A stretch of 64,000 nt of DNA from an uncultured bacterium (lineage in GTDB: Bacteria; Planctomycetota; GCA-002687715). Positions 1 to 8,927 of this stretch are shown piece by piece (position 1 is the first letter of the stretch; the number at the start of each line of letters is the position of its first letter). Below the pieces are notes generated by a model that did not search any database, was not told the origin of the DNA, and saw only the letters and a list, made by a program, of their open reading frames with translations. The stretch lies in NCBI GenBank assembly GCA_902826835.1, contig CADEGH010000003.1, positions 52,021 through 116,020 of the forward strand, read 5' to 3'. Made by a program: the position numbers and the translations under genes.

Positions 1-96
1 GTTCGATCCCCTGTTCGATCCCCTGTTCGATCCCCTGTTCGATCCCCTGTTCGATCCCCTGTTCGATGCCTTGCTCCATGCCTCGTTGCACACCCT
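1..96. repeat. 12-bp coding tandem repeat (Gln-Gly-Ile-Glu units)
   Basis: Five exact copies of GTTCGATCCCCT fill 1-60. Decayed copies follow at 61-72, 73-84 and 85-96. Read on the minus strand inside the Rpn gene, each unit encodes Gln-Gly-Ile-Glu. The unit at 61-72 differs in DNA but not in protein; the next two encode Arg-Gly-Met-Glu and Gln-Gly-Val-Gln. Identity rises toward the window edge, which points to recent unit duplication there. The array probably continues outside the window. Confidence 0.95.
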
Positions 97-874
97 GGGC
101 GTGCCACGCGTCCTGAGCAGAGATGAAATTCTTTCCCATTTGATTGGCCCCCACTCGAATCAACTCCGCCACCAGGGGTTCGATTCGCCCCGGGGGAGTG
201 ATCCTGGTCAAGTAGTTTACCATCACGATCAGGTCTTCGTGGCCGTCGATGCGGGCGAACAAGCGAGACAAAGGTGTACGCAACTCGTGGACCCGTTGGG
301 TGATCCCCAAACTCCTCCCGTGCTTGAGGAAGAAGAGGGCCAATGCCACCAGGTCCCCCGTGGGCGGTACCCGCGCGAGCAGGTCCTCATCCGGAATTTG
401 TCCCAAATCCGACACCCAGTAGCCAACCTCCGGGGAGCCCTCCCAAGCGGGTTCGCGGGAGGCGAAGAGGGAGGACAGCCGACGAGGCGCGGACCAGGGT
501 TTTCTGCCGTGATACAAAACCACCGGGAGAATCCGGGGCAGGACCGGGGACCCGGGATGGTCGTTCGCCCACCAACTCCAGATGCGGCCCAGATACTCGA
601 AGATCCGCAAAGCCATGAAGCGTGGAGCATGACTCTGGTGCTCCAACAGGATCAGCGCCATGGCGGACTCGCCGTTCAGTTCCACGCGAAAGAGGAGGTC
701 CACTTCGAACTGCCGCTGTTCTTTCGAGACAAAGGTCTGCGGCAAGCGATGAAGGCGATCGAGTTTCAGGGCACGCGTAATCGTATCGGGCAGGAACGCG
801 CGGAAGAACTCGGCGGCCAGCTCGGGGCGTCCGAGCATGGTCTTGACCAATCGATCGTGTTCGCTGGCCGGCAT
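1..874 (-). CDS. Rpn family PD-(D/E)XK nuclease (PF04754), 3' end cut by window edge
   Basis: About 290 codons are visible; the C-terminus lies beyond the left edge. The N-terminus MPASEHDRLVKTML followed by ELAAEFFRAFLP is the typical opening of Rpn proteins (once called transposase_31). The nuclease core is visible as VDLLFRVEL (Asp59) and LILLEHQSH (Glu78), followed by VVLYHGRKPW near residue 120, another family hallmark. Known family members are DNA endonucleases that promote RecA-independent recombination, and some act in phage defence. The visible C-terminal part is a run of Gly-Ile-Glu-Gln units encoded by a 12-bp tandem repeat, as often seen in this family. I chose ATG at 874 because the HDRL motif then sits at residue 6, as usual. 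GGAGGTG abuts this ATG, so the in-frame GTG just upstream is an alternative start. Family call is firm; activity is inferred. Confidence 0.85.
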   Translation of the reverse strand, partial: MPASEHDRLVKTMLGRPELAAEFFRAFLPDTITRALKLDRLHRLPQTFVSKEQRQFEVDLLFRVELNGESAMALILLEHQSHAPRFMALRIFEYLGRIWSWWANDHPGSPVLPRILPVVLYHGRKPWSAPRRLSSLFASREPAWEGSPEVGYWVSDLGQIPDEDLLARVPPTGDLVALALFFLKHGRSLGITQRVHELRTPLSRLFARIDGHEDLIVMVNYLTRITPPGRIEPLVAELIRVGANQMGKNFISAQDAWHAQGVQRGMEQGIEQGIEQGIEQGIEQGIEQGIE

Positions 875-946
875 CACCTCCCTGACTCGGGGGAGAGTTG
901 CGCGTCGGGGTGGATTCCGAAATCCTCGTCGGAATCGCGCGGACGC

Positions 947-1351
947 TCACGCTCGGAGAGACTGGGCCAAGTCGGTCGAAAAACCCGGCGGCAAGGTGCG
1001 GGGCGACCGTGGCCTCGAGTCCTGCGACCAGACGGAACGGGGGAATGTCGGGTCATCCACAAATCGGGGAATCACATGCCAATGCAAGTGGGGCACCACG
1101 TTCCCCAGACTCGCCAAGTTCACTTTGGTCGGTTTCAGGATCCGTCTGAGTCCCCGTTCGACACGCAAGACCAGATCGAACAAACGGGACGCCTCGTCGG
1201 CGGAGAGGTCCGTCATCTCGGCCACATGACGACGGTGGATCACCCGACAAAATCCTGGGTAGTCGGGATCGTCCACCAGCACCACCCGATGCTCATCGTC
1301 CTCGAAGAGCGCGGGAACCGCGAGAGGCCGGCAAAGCTCACAGGTCGTCAC
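947..1351 (-). CDS. HIT family hydrolase (histidine triad)
   Basis: The histidine-triad motif HLHWHVIPRF sits in the C-terminal half, preceded by the usual LGNVVP segment. The N-terminal half contains CELCRPL and VDDPDYPGFCRVIHRRHV, matching HIT proteins that hydrolyse nucleoside phosphoramidates or dinucleotides. I prefer GTG at 1351: it gives about 134 residues, the normal HIT size, a GGAG lies 9-10 nt upstream, and it overlaps the SDR gene by only 14 bp. An in-frame ATG at 1426 would add 25 residues lying deep inside the SDR gene and unlike the family. The gene is probably co-transcribed with the SDR gene. The substrate is unknown. Confidence 0.85.
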   Translation of the reverse strand: MTTCELCRPLAVPALFEDDEHRVVLVDDPDYPGFCRVIHRRHVAEMTDLSADEASRLFDLVLRVERGLRRILKPTKVNLASLGNVVPHLHWHVIPRFVDDPTFPRSVWSQDSRPRSPRTLPPGFSTDLAQSLRA

Positions 1352-2168
1352 GGCGCGGAGACTCCGATATGCCAGTGGAAGAAGAAAGATGTCCCGGCAG
1401 TCCCTTCCCGAGATGCATGCCGCCATCGATCACCAGGACCTCACCGGTGACGTAGGTCACCTCTGGATGCGAGAGGTACACGATGGCGTTCGCGATCTCC
1501 CCGGGAGCGGCAAACCGGTGGAGGGGGATATCATCGAGCAGCGCCGCCCGCTGCGCTTCGGTCGGCCAGAGTCGTTCACGCGCGCCCGGCGTATCGAAGA
1601 CGCCGGGACAGACGGCATTCACGAACACCCCGCGGGACGCCCACTCCACTGCGACGGAACGGGTCAAGGCGATCACCCCCGCCTTGGCCGCCGCGGAATG
1701 GGCGGTGCCGGGCCCTCCCGTCCAGGCGTAGGTGGCGACGACATTCACAATGCGTCCCCGGCCTTGCGCGAGAAAATGGCGGCCGAACGTGTGGGTGGTG
1801 TGAAACACGCCATTGAGCGCGATGTCGATCACCACCTTCCAGCCCCCGGGGGAAAGGTCCTCGGTCGGGCACAGAAAATTGCCGGCGGCGTTATTCACCA
1901 GAATGTCGGCTCGTCCAAATTCGGCGACGGTTCGCTCGAGGAGGCGGGCCACTTCGCCGGGCTTGCGGACATCGGTCACCACCGCCCGCGCGGTGACGCC
2001 CGACGCAGCTAATGCCGCGACCGCGGGTTCGAGATGGGCCGCCGAGCGGCTCGCGATGACAATGCGCGCCCCGAGTCGGCCAAGTGCCTCCGCGGCGGAG
2101 AAGCCCAGCCCAGTGCCACCGCCGGTGATCACCGCGACTTGATCCTGAAATGCGCCGTCTTTCCACAT
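1338..2168 (-). CDS. SDR oxidoreductase, 2,4-dienoyl-CoA reductase-like
   Basis: 276 residues. The Rossmann nucleotide-binding motif is TGGGTGLG (residues 15-22), and NNAAGNF (92-98) is the version found in 2,4-dienoyl-CoA reductases. The active-site residues fit that subfamily rather than ordinary SDRs: Tyr147, Ser158 and Lys162 have the 11- and 4-residue spacings of mammalian DECR1, with HSAAAKAGV carrying Ser and Lys. The likely role is NADPH-dependent reduction during beta-oxidation of unsaturated fatty acids. A polar tail of about 25 residues after the usual end (DGGMHLGKG) overlaps the start of the HIT gene. Subfamily assignment is by motif only; other SDR substrates are possible. Confidence 0.85.
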   Translation of the reverse strand: MWKDGAFQDQVAVITGGGTGLGFSAAEALGRLGARIVIASRSAAHLEPAVAALAASGVTARAVVTDVRKPGEVARLLERTVAEFGRADILVNNAAGNFLCPTEDLSPGGWKVVIDIALNGVFHTTHTFGRHFLAQGRGRIVNVVATYAWTGGPGTAHSAAAKAGVIALTRSVAVEWASRGVFVNAVCPGVFDTPGARERLWPTEAQRAALLDDIPLHRFAAPGEIANAIVYLSHPEVTYVTGEVLVIDGGMHLGKGLPGHLSSSTGISESPRRDDL

Positions 2169-2421
2169 GGGCGCACGCTACCAGGCCACGAGAGAGCGCC
2201 AGCGTCGGCTCCGCCCGGGGGCCACGGCAATGGCGCACTCCGACAAAGATTCTCCAGGCTTACGAACCTGCGTTTTTTTCTCGAAGAAAACTGAAGGAGC
2301 ACGGGAATCCACTTCAGTTCGACGCTCAGGCCATCAAACCGCGGTACGCATCTATGGACCAAGTGAGGGACCTTCGCGGATCTCTGATCGGCAAGGCTCC
2401 CTCGGAACTGGAGTCTTATCC

Positions 2422-3468
2422 ATGTGCGGATTACCTGCGATGAGAAGTGTGTTCATCCTGGTGACGCTCTGCTTCTTTCTTGAGGCTCAGGTGGCACGCT
2501 TTCCTTTCCACCAAGGGGGGATGGCATCCAATGCGACCGACCCCTACTGCTTTTCCTCGCCACTGGCCGTTCAGAATTCTTACATGACGGCCAACTGGGC
2601 CAGCGCCGGAGTCCCGAGCGGACCCGACAGTTGGTACTTGTGCTTGATGCCTTCCTGGGCCACGGCGGTGGAGCCCACTCCCGCCAGCGGCAGTCCGAAC
2701 TACTTGCAGTTGACGGTGTGGCCCGCGCCGGGAATGCGGCTTTGGATCGACGGCCTTCGCTTTCGCACTGCCGCGGTCCTGCCGCCAGCAGTCCAATCCG
2801 TGGCGATCTACGCAGACGAAATTCCCGGTCCGGCCGGCGACAATTTCTCCACTAGGCTCGCCACCGCGGCCACCATTTTTCCGAATCCCCGCGGAGCTTC
2901 GAACGTGCGCGTCGGGCTCGAGCACGTGGCCTGGCTGAAGAACGTCGGCAACCCCGTCACGATCCGCATCTACCTGTGGAGCGGCGCCTTCCTCGGAACC
3001 AACGCCTCCGAGATCAACGAGCTCACCGTAGACGGCTGTGGCGGCGTCCCGGCGATCGCCTCCTCACTCGGCCCGGGCTGCAGCCACCCCCTCGATGGCG
3101 TGCTCACGGCTGATCCTCCGCGCCTCGGAACGAACTGCACGATCCGGATGGACTCGCAATTCCCGGGAGCGATGATGTTCCTGTACGCGAGTCTGCCGCC
3201 GACCGTTCCGATCGTGAGCGGGTGGCCGACGGTCTGCAACGTGTACGTGGACCTCTTCAACCCGCTCAACCACTGGTTGATCGGCAGCTACATGCTCGAC
3301 AGTGCGGGTGACTGGTCGTGGTCCATCCCCATCCCGAGCCTGCCGGTGCTGCAGGGCCGCTCCGTCATCCTTCAAGGCCGAATCTGTGCCCCGAACGGTC
3401 CGGTCGGGCCTCTCACTCCCGACTGGTTGACCAACGGCCTGTTCCTGCAGATCGGCTGCCAGAACTGA
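2422..3468 (+). CDS. Secreted protein of unknown function
   Basis: I do not recognise the family. The start at ATG 2422 has GGAG 9 nt upstream; ATG 2440 is an in-frame alternative. The protein begins with a signal peptide (RSVFILVTLCFFLEAQ), after which it is rich in Pro, Gly, Asn and aromatic residues and has several paired Cys, as in exported beta-rich proteins. The middle (DGLRFRTAAVLPPAVQ, then RVGLEHVAWL) resembles a beta-sandwich. The end, LFLQIGCQN, with a Cys close to the C-terminus, resembles endings I associate with planctomycete secreted proteins. The frame stays open upstream to 2167, but that part runs into the divergent SDR start region and lacks protein character. It stands alone between the divergent SDR gene and the tRNA. 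Confidence 0.7.
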   Translation: MCGLPAMRSVFILVTLCFFLEAQVARFPFHQGGMASNATDPYCFSSPLAVQNSYMTANWASAGVPSGPDSWYLCLMPSWATAVEPTPASGSPNYLQLTVWPAPGMRLWIDGLRFRTAAVLPPAVQSVAIYADEIPGPAGDNFSTRLATAATIFPNPRGASNVRVGLEHVAWLKNVGNPVTIRIYLWSGAFLGTNASEINELTVDGCGGVPAIASSLGPGCSHPLDGVLTADPPRLGTNCTIRMDSQFPGAMMFLYASLPPTVPIVSGWPTVCNVYVDLFNPLNHWLIGSYMLDSAGDWSWSIPIPSLPVLQGRSVILQGRICAPNGPVGPLTPDWLTNGLFLQIGCQN

Positions 3469-3510
3469 CCGAGCGCATTCGCGCGAAGAGACGCCGGCCT
3501 GGAAAAGAAC

Positions 3511-3538
3511 TCGGGCCGAGGGGTTTCCCTCGGCCCGA
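3511..3538 (-). terminator. Rho-independent terminator of tRNA-Met
   Basis: A perfect 12-bp stem (TCGGGCCGAGGG at 3511-3522 with its complement at 3527-3538) closes a 4-nt loop. Read on the minus strand it is followed by GTTCTTTTCC, a moderate U-rich tail, and it lies 11 nt past the tRNA 3' end. On the plus strand no T-run follows, so it probably serves the tRNA transcript; it could also slow transcription from the secreted-protein gene ending at 3468. Confidence 0.75.
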
Positions 3539-3549
3539 TCCTCCGGCGA

Positions 3550-3623
3550 TAGCGGCGGTGCGACTCGAACGCACGACCCGCGGCTTATGAATCCGCTGCT
3601 CTAACCAACTGAGCTACGCCGCC
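3550..3623 (-). tRNA. tRNA-Met (anticodon CAT)
   Basis: A 74-nt cloverleaf on the minus strand. The acceptor arm GGCGGCG (3623-3617) pairs with CGCCGCT (3557-3551, one G-U pair) and the discriminator base is A at 3550. The D arm contains AGCTCAGTTGGTTAGAGC, the anticodon loop is TTCATAA with CAT, and the T arm GTGCG-TTCGAGT-CGCAC is perfect. CCA is not encoded. The body looks like elongator tRNA-Met rather than initiator, since the first pair is G-U rather than an unpaired mismatch. A lysidine-modified tRNA-Ile(CAT) cannot be fully excluded. Confidence 0.92.
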
Positions 3624-3865
3624 GTGGACCGAGGTTTTAGAAACTTCCGCGCCCGGGAACAAGTCGGGCCGGAAAGGCCCGAAACTCTCGGTCAAAGGCC
3701 GGTAATGATAGATCGTCACGCCACCGATAAGGGTGGCACGCCCCGAGGGGTGAGCCTCAGCAAACCCCGTGGCCAGGGCCCGCGTCCCACCCCACCCGAT
3801 CGCGAAAGACTTCCCTCCCTGTCCCCAAGTATCCCCGTCCGGGATGCGCGGCCCTGCTTTCTTTC
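3624..3865. other. Intergenic structured region; candidate leader or small RNA
   Basis: I see no convincing gene in this gap of about 310 bp. On the plus strand GACCGAG (3627-3633) pairs with CTCGGTC (3687-3693), enclosing a small GTTT-tag-AAAC hairpin and a strong TCGGGCC-ggaaa-GGCCCGA hairpin (3664-3682). Further on is GCCACC-gataag-GGTGGC (about 3721-3738). The stretch ends at the strong plus-strand terminator at 3866, just ahead of the SGNH hydrolase gene. That arrangement fits a cis-regulatory leader with attenuation, or a free-standing small RNA. I could not match it to a known RNA family. The same DNA is also the upstream region of the minus-strand tRNA. Confidence 0.4.
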
Positions 3866-3901
3866 GGGGCGTCGTGACCGTCACGACGCCCCTTTTTTTT
3901 T
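3866..3901 (+). terminator. Strong rho-independent terminator upstream of the SGNH gene
   Basis: A perfect 12-bp stem, GGGGCGTCGTGA (3866-3877) against TCACGACGCCCC (3881-3892), has a 3-nt loop and is followed directly by nine T residues. It points along the plus strand and ends only 33 bp before the ATG of the SGNH hydrolase gene. It must either end a plus-strand transcript from the preceding gap or act as an attenuator for the hydrolase gene. Confidence 0.85.
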
Positions 3902-3934
3902 CTCCGCGGGCTTCGGCGTAGATTCTCGTACCCG

Positions 3935-5485
3935 ATGACGCACCCGTCCTTTCGCGCCCGCCGCATCCTGGTCCGAGTCGTCGCGCTCACGTTCGTGCTG
4001 GGCAGCACTCTCCTGGTCGCCGAACTGCTGTTTCGGGGACTAGGGGGTTTTCGCATTTTTTCCTGGCGCCTTGAGGCCGACCAGGCCCCGACCGATCACC
4101 GTGGGACGAATTCGGCGGAAGCCCTGCAGGCTCTGATCGCCGATTTTGCGGGCCCGGCCCAGCGGCGCTCCGACCTCGAATTTGGATGGTTCTTCGCGCC
4201 GGCCTCCCCCCCCACCAAGTCCGCTCCGGACCAAGATTCCGTCCTTCGAGTGCGGAACTTCGGCTTCGACTGGGTCAACTACGTCTTCAATTCCCGCTAT
4301 CTCGCTAGCGAATCCGCCAAGCCGGACGGCATGCGACGACTCTTCCACGGACTCGATCTTCCGTGGATCACGGTGGCGGACCCACCTTCCGACGGCTCGG
4401 AGCGACCAGCCTATCGCTACCCATCCGGCACGACCCTCCCCTCCGGGCTGACGCTCAATCGTTTCGGATTCCGGGGCCGAGACCTGCCTCTGGTCAAACC
4501 CCCGCGCACGGTCCGCATCGCCTGTGTGGGCGCTTCCACGACGGTGGGTAGCCACCACTACGCCGAGTCCTATCCCGAGCTCCTCGAACGTTGGCTCGCA
4601 CTTTGGGGGAAAAAGGCCGGGCTCGGCGTCGCGTTCGAAGTCATCAACGCGGGTCGGGAGGGCATTCAGCCCGCTGACAGCGCGGGGATCGTCCGGCACG
4701 AACTCCTGCCATTCGAGCCTGACTACCTCTTGTACTACGAGGGTGCGAACGTGTTCCGCCCGGAGACGGCGGTGAAGTGGGAGGGAGACCACGCCTACGG
4801 GGTCCCGCCCCCAGGGGCACCGAGGACCCTGAGTCGAGACGGATTGCTATCCCGTCTCGCGCAGCACTCGGCCATCGCCAGCCGAATTCATGGGACGTTG
4901 TCGCGGGCCGCCGGCCAACCCTACTCCCGGCCGGCTCAGCGTTGGGTGCTGGACCCGTCCCTCGACCAGGCCGACACTCCGCTATCTGCTTACTCGGAAG
5001 TTTTGGGACTCGAACGGGTGTGGCCGAGCCTAGACCAGATTCGCGGCGATTGCGAAAGCACGGGAATCCGCCTCGTCCTCTGCAGCTTCGCCAGCGTCGC
5101 CACGGTGGATCTCGATCTGAGCGCGCCCCCCTATGCCGGGATCGAAGCGTACTTCAGCACACTTCACTGGCCACTCAGCTACGAGAATCTCGCCCGGGCC
5201 TTCGCGGTTCAAAACCGGGCATTCGCCGCTTTCGCCCGCACCCATGCACTGGAGTTCGTCGACGTAGCCGCGCGGATTCCGCGCCATCCCGAGCTCTACA
5301 TAGACGGCATTCATCACACCGAATCGGGGATCCGGGCCCTGGCTTGGTCCGTGTTCGAGCCGTTGACGCTGGTGCTCCAGAAGGATCTGGGGGCCGGGCG
5401 GGTCCCCCGTGCGGCGACCGGAACGGCGAGCGAGCATCCCTACCTCAGTAGGCCTTCGACGAGGCGCGTGCTCAAGCGATCGTGA
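3935..5485 (+). CDS. SGNH/GDSL-type hydrolase, membrane anchored
   Basis: 516 residues. A basic N-terminus is followed by one hydrophobic segment ([20 protein letters not shown], about residues 13-32), suggesting an anchored domain outside the cytoplasm. SGNH blocks are present: block [14 protein letters not shown] with the nucleophile Ser near residue 200, an INAGREG block, block [13 protein letters not shown] with the G-x-N signature, and block [12 protein letters not shown] near residue 456 carrying the catalytic Asp and His. Families with this layout deacylate or demethylate lipids and polysaccharides; the substrate here is unknown. The gene follows a strong terminator and its last 14 bp overlap the convergent aldolase gene. 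Confidence 0.8.
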   Translation: MTHPSFRARRILVRVVALTFVLGSTLLVAELLFRGLGGFRIFSWRLEADQAPTDHRGTNSAEALQALIADFAGPAQRRSDLEFGWFFAPASPPTKSAPDQDSVLRVRNFGFDWVNYVFNSRYLASESAKPDGMRRLFHGLDLPWITVADPPSDGSERPAYRYPSGTTLPSGLTLNRFGFRGRDLPLVKPPRTVRIACVGASTTVGSHHYAESYPELLERWLALWGKKAGLGVAFEVINAGREGIQPADSAGIVRHELLPFEPDYLLYYEGANVFRPETAVKWEGDHAYGVPPPGAPRTLSRDGLLSRLAQHSAIASRIHGTLSRAAGQPYSRPAQRWVLDPSLDQADTPLSAYSEVLGLERVWPSLDQIRGDCESTGIRLVLCSFASVATVDLDLSAPPYAGIEAYFSTLHWPLSYENLARAFAVQNRAFAAFARTHALEFVDVAARIPRHPELYIDGIHHTESGIRALAWSVFEPLTLVLQKDLGAGRVPRAATGTASEHPYLSRPSTRRVLKRS

Positions 5486-6524
5486 CTTCGGGGCACAGGT
5501 AGACGTCCTGGATCGCGTTCAGGATTTCGACGCCCTGCTTCACCGGCTTTTGGAACGCCTTACGACCCGAGATCAGGCCCATCCCTCCGGCTCGTTTGTT
5601 CACGACGGCGGTGACGACGGCATCCTGGAGGTCATTCGTTCCCGAAGCGCCCCCCGAGTTGATCAGACCAGCTCTGCCCATGAAGCAGTTCGCCACCTGA
5701 TAACGGCAGAGATCGATGGGGTGGTCGGAAGACAATTTTTCGTAGACCTTCGAGGAGGTCTTGCCGAACTTGAGCGCGTTGTAGCCGCCGTTGTTTTCGG
5801 GCAGCTTCTGTTTGATGATGTCCGCCTGGATGGTCACCCCGAGATGATTGGCTTGCCCGGTGAGGTCCGCGGCGGCGTGATAGTCGACGCCATCCTTCTT
5901 GAAGCCGTTGCTGCGGAGATAACACCAAAGCACGGTGAACATTCCGAGATCATGCGCCTCCGCGAACGCCTGGCTGACCTCTTGCAGTTGGCGATGTGAC
6001 TCTTCGCTACCCCAGTAAATCGTGGCGCCGACTCCGACACAGCCCATGTCGAACGCCCGTCGAATGGACTTCGTGAACATGATCTGATCGTAGGTGTTCG
6101 GGTAGGAGAGCAGTTCGTTGTGGTTGACCTTGAGGATGAACGGGATGCGGTGCGCATAGCGGCGCGCCACCATTCCGAGCACGCCGTATGTCGAAGCTAC
6201 GGCATTGCACCCACCTTCGATCGCGAGTTCGCAAATCGTGGCGGGGTCGAAGTACTCCGGTGCCGGCGCAAACGAAGCTCCCGCGGAGTGTTCGATTCCT
6301 TGGTCGACCGGCAGGATGCTGAGGTATCCCGTACCCCGGAGCCGGCCGGTGTCGTACACGTGCTGGAGGTTGCGGAGGACCGCCGCGCTCCGGTCAGTCT
6401 CACGCATCACGCGGTCGACGAAGTCGCGGCCGGGCAGGTGCAGCATGGCCTTGGGGACGGTCTTGCAGGCGTGCGTGAGCAGGGAGGCCTGGGGACCGAG
6501 AATGTCTTGGATGCGGTTAATCAT
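5472..6524 (-). CDS. fbaB: Class I fructose-bisphosphate aldolase (DhnA/FbaB type)
   Basis: 350 residues, full length for the DhnA-type class I aldolases. Diagnostic segments are [48 protein letters not shown] and [16 protein letters not shown] in the N-terminal half, and [20 protein letters not shown] toward the C-terminus. The enzyme interconverts fructose 1,6-bisphosphate with dihydroxyacetone phosphate and glyceraldehyde 3-phosphate through a lysine Schiff base, without metal, and acts in the cytoplasm in glycolysis and gluconeogenesis. It is monocistronic here, and its 3' end overlaps the convergent SGNH gene by 14 bp. Confidence 0.93.
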   Translation of the reverse strand: MINRIQDILGPQASLLTHACKTVPKAMLHLPGRDFVDRVMRETDRSAAVLRNLQHVYDTGRLRGTGYLSILPVDQGIEHSAGASFAPAPEYFDPATICELAIEGGCNAVASTYGVLGMVARRYAHRIPFILKVNHNELLSYPNTYDQIMFTKSIRRAFDMGCVGVGATIYWGSEESHRQLQEVSQAFAEAHDLGMFTVLWCYLRSNGFKKDGVDYHAAADLTGQANHLGVTIQADIIKQKLPENNGGYNALKFGKTSSKVYEKLSSDHPIDLCRYQVANCFMGRAGLINSGGASGTNDLQDAVVTAVVNKRAGGMGLISGRKAFQKPVKQGVEILNAIQDVYLCPEVTIA

Positions 6525-6658
6525 GGACGAGGTTCTTCAAGAGGCCGATGCGAGAGTCACTCCCGCTGGAAATGCACGAAGGTGACGTTGCCATCGGCGA
6601 GCCACCTTCGGTCTCTTCAACAATTCTTGCTCGCGACGCCGGTTTGACGGGTCGCCCT

Positions 6659-7675
6659 TCACGGCACCGTCCCCGACACGGTCGCGATCTCTTGGGGAAT
6701 CAGGGCATCGCGGCCCGCCGTCGGGAGGAGGTGGTGCATCAAAGTTGCCCGAACCTCACGGGCGCCCACGCGGAGTGTCACGCGAACCGGGGTGGGTAGG
6801 CCCGCCTCAAGCGCGGTTCCGTCGGAGTAGCGCCACTGCTTACGCTCGGTGGCCAACTCCTGACCGTCCGCCCCGAGTTGGACCAACACCAGCACGACTT
6901 CGCGGTGGTGCGAGGCGGGCAGGCCATGGCCAGTCAGAGCGGTCACGGTGGCGACAACTTCCGTAGACTCGAACTTCAGGGTCAACTCCGCGGCCCCCTT
7001 CACGACGAGATTGCGACGGGCTCCGGTGAACGTGTGCAGCCGAACCTTCTGCACCCCGATCGTGTACTTTTCTTTGATCGTCGGGCTCGTGACCAGCTTG
7101 CGTTCCACCTCGGGCTGGTGGCACTCCTGACAGGATTTGTTCGCTCCCCTGGCCTTCGCCACGAGGAAACTCGTCCCCTGGTCGTGTTCCTTGCGCGCCT
7201 CGGGCTGACCGTGGCACGAAAGGCAGATCCCGGGCTCGCGGTAGGCCGGGTTACCGGTGACTCCCCCGTGACCGGGGCTATCGAACGGTCCGTGATACTC
7301 GTTGCCAGACAAATGGCAGGTGACGCAGTTCACCCCGAGATCCCGATCCAATTTGCGAGCCTTGGGTAGTTTGCCGATGCCCGTATCCAGGATCTCAAGC
7401 GGGGCGTGGCAACGTGCGCAGGAATCTCCCCCATCGGGCAGGTCTTTCACCGCGGCCTGGAACACCGGATCCGTCCAGCTCTGAGCGTGCTGACTGCCTT
7501 CCCATTCCGTGCACACGTCCTCGTGGCACTTGCGGCAACTCTTGACCAGAGTCGCAAGATTCGTGCGTTCATCGGTGACCTTCGGCTCCTCCTGTGGCGG
7601 GATCGCCACCGAGGGGACCAGAAAGCTCCACGCGCAGAAGAGGCCAAACAGGATCAAGGAGTCGCCGACGCGCAT
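6659..7675 (-). CDS. Exported pentaheme c-type cytochrome (cytochrome c554-like)
   Basis: 338 residues with an N-terminal signal segment (SLILFGLFCAWSFLVPSVA). Five CxxCH heme-binding motifs follow: CRKCH (47-51), CARCH (86-90), CVTCH (117-121), CLSCH (151-155) and CQECH (182-186). All hemes lie in the first 190 residues; the remaining 150 residues have no Cys motif and look like a beta-rich domain. The layout resembles cytochrome c554 and related multiheme proteins that carry electrons outside the cytoplasm. Its start lies 7 bp after the end of the DAHP synthase gene, so the two are probably co-transcribed, although no functional link is obvious. The redox partner is unknown. Confidence 0.85.
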   Translation of the reverse strand: MRVGDSLILFGLFCAWSFLVPSVAIPPQEEPKVTDERTNLATLVKSCRKCHEDVCTEWEGSQHAQSWTDPVFQAAVKDLPDGGDSCARCHAPLEILDTGIGKLPKARKLDRDLGVNCVTCHLSGNEYHGPFDSPGHGGVTGNPAYREPGICLSCHGQPEARKEHDQGTSFLVAKARGANKSCQECHQPEVERKLVTSPTIKEKYTIGVQKVRLHTFTGARRNLVVKGAAELTLKFESTEVVATVTALTGHGLPASHHREVVLVLVQLGADGQELATERKQWRYSDGTALEAGLPTPVRVTLRVGAREVRATLMHHLLPTAGRDALIPQEIATVSGTVP

Positions 7676-7682
7676 CGCCGGA

Positions 7683-8702
7683 TTATAGGCTGCGCCCGAA
7701 CGCGGGGAGCATGGCTCGCAGTTCGGTTGCCAGCGCGAGGAGTTCGGCCGGCCGCAGCGCCTGGGGCCCGTCGGAGAGAGCGCGGGCGGGGTCGGGATGC
7801 ACCTCGATGATCAGTCCGTCCGCCCCCGCGGCCGCCGCCGCACGGGCCGCTGGCCTGACCAACGAAGCCTGCCCGGTCGCGTGACTCGGATCCGCGATGA
7901 CCGGAAGGTGGGTGAGCTGTTTGAGCAAGGGGATGGCGACCACATCGAAGGTGTTGCGCACTGCCCGGTCGAAGGTGCGGATCCCGCGCTCGCATAGGAC
8001 GACGTGGGGATTGCCTCGGCTGAGGATGTAGTCCGCGGATCCGAGGAACTCGTCGATCGTCGACATCATGCCGCGCTTCAAGAGCACGGGTTTGGCCTGC
8101 CTGCCTACGGCATCCAACAGCGGGAAGTTCTGAATGCTGCGCGACCCGATCTGAAGCATGTCCGCGAGGGCCGCCACCTCGGGCACCTGCTCCGGGGACA
8201 TGACTTCGGTCACCACCGCCAGTCCAAATTCGTCGGCGGTTTCGCGCAGAAGATGCAACCCCTCGACGCCCAGACCCTGGAAGGAGTAGGGAGAAGTCCG
8301 TGGTTTGAACGCCCCGCCCCGAAGGAGACTTGCGCCGCTCGCGACGGCGGCTTCGGCGGCGCGCCGGAGTTGATCGCGGCTCTCTACGGCACACGGGCCC
8401 GCCGCCAACACCAAGGCCGGTCCACCGAACTCGGCCGAGCCGACTCGGACGATGGTGGAGACCGGGTGCACTTCCCGGGAAGCGAGGACGTACGGAATGT
8501 CTCTCGCAAGCACCTTCTCGACCGCGACGTGGGCCAGAACCGACCGGAGCATTTCTTCGTCGGCAGAGGCACCCTCGACCCGTACGACCCGAGGCCCCCC
8601 GACGCGGCCAAACAAGACCGCACGCCCCCTCAGCTTTTCGGCTCGGGCGAGTACATCGCAAACCTCCGTCTCGGAGGCGGTGGAGCGAATCAGAACCAAC
8701 AT
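7683..8702 (-). CDS. aroF: 3-deoxy-7-phosphoheptulonate (DAHP) synthase, AroF type
   Basis: 339 residues. It catalyses the first shikimate-pathway step, condensing phosphoenolpyruvate with erythrose 4-phosphate. A ferredoxin-like N-terminal domain of about 70 residues precedes the barrel, as in the Thermotoga/Bacillus-type enzymes, where it mediates feedback inhibition. The barrel shows [52 protein letters not shown] and DPSHATG, which carry the metal and substrate ligands. It lies directly upstream of the cytochrome gene and is divergent from the CHAT operon across 225 bp. No other shikimate gene is in the window. Confidence 0.93.
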   Translation of the reverse strand: MLVLIRSTASETEVCDVLARAEKLRGRAVLFGRVGGPRVVRVEGASADEEMLRSVLAHVAVEKVLARDIPYVLASREVHPVSTIVRVGSAEFGGPALVLAAGPCAVESRDQLRRAAEAAVASGASLLRGGAFKPRTSPYSFQGLGVEGLHLLRETADEFGLAVVTEVMSPEQVPEVAALADMLQIGSRSIQNFPLLDAVGRQAKPVLLKRGMMSTIDEFLGSADYILSRGNPHVVLCERGIRTFDRAVRNTFDVVAIPLLKQLTHLPVIADPSHATGQASLVRPAARAAAAAGADGLIIEVHPDPARALSDGPQALRPAELLALATELRAMLPAFGRSL

Positions 8703-8927
8703 AGGTTGAGGGACACCTTAAACCCGCTCGACCTTACGCCCTTGCCCGGCCGAGATCAACGAAGCCGCCCCGGGTCCGATCGAACCCGAAGTCTACTCCT
8801 ACCAACGACTTGCATTTCCTGGACCCAGTGCGCGCCCGGAAATCTGCACTTCCCATTCCCCCCCGCCATCCCATAGGATTGTCCCTGCTGCCGGGAGGAA
8901 CGTCCGCCCGGGGCCCATCACCCCTCG

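Noticed and set aside
1..96. Possible CRISPR array
   Set aside because: Units are 12 bp and contiguous, with no spacers, and lie in frame inside a protein gene.
71..1450. Plus-strand open frame of 459 codons opposite the Rpn and HIT genes
   Set aside because: The minus strand carries the HIT and Rpn motifs; the plus frame shows none.
3585..3884. Minus-strand frame of 99 codons ending inside tRNA-Met
   Set aside because: It starts within the terminator hairpin and ends in the tRNA (peptide VAQLVRAADS, the usual tRNA read-through). Third-base composition is only moderately coding-like.
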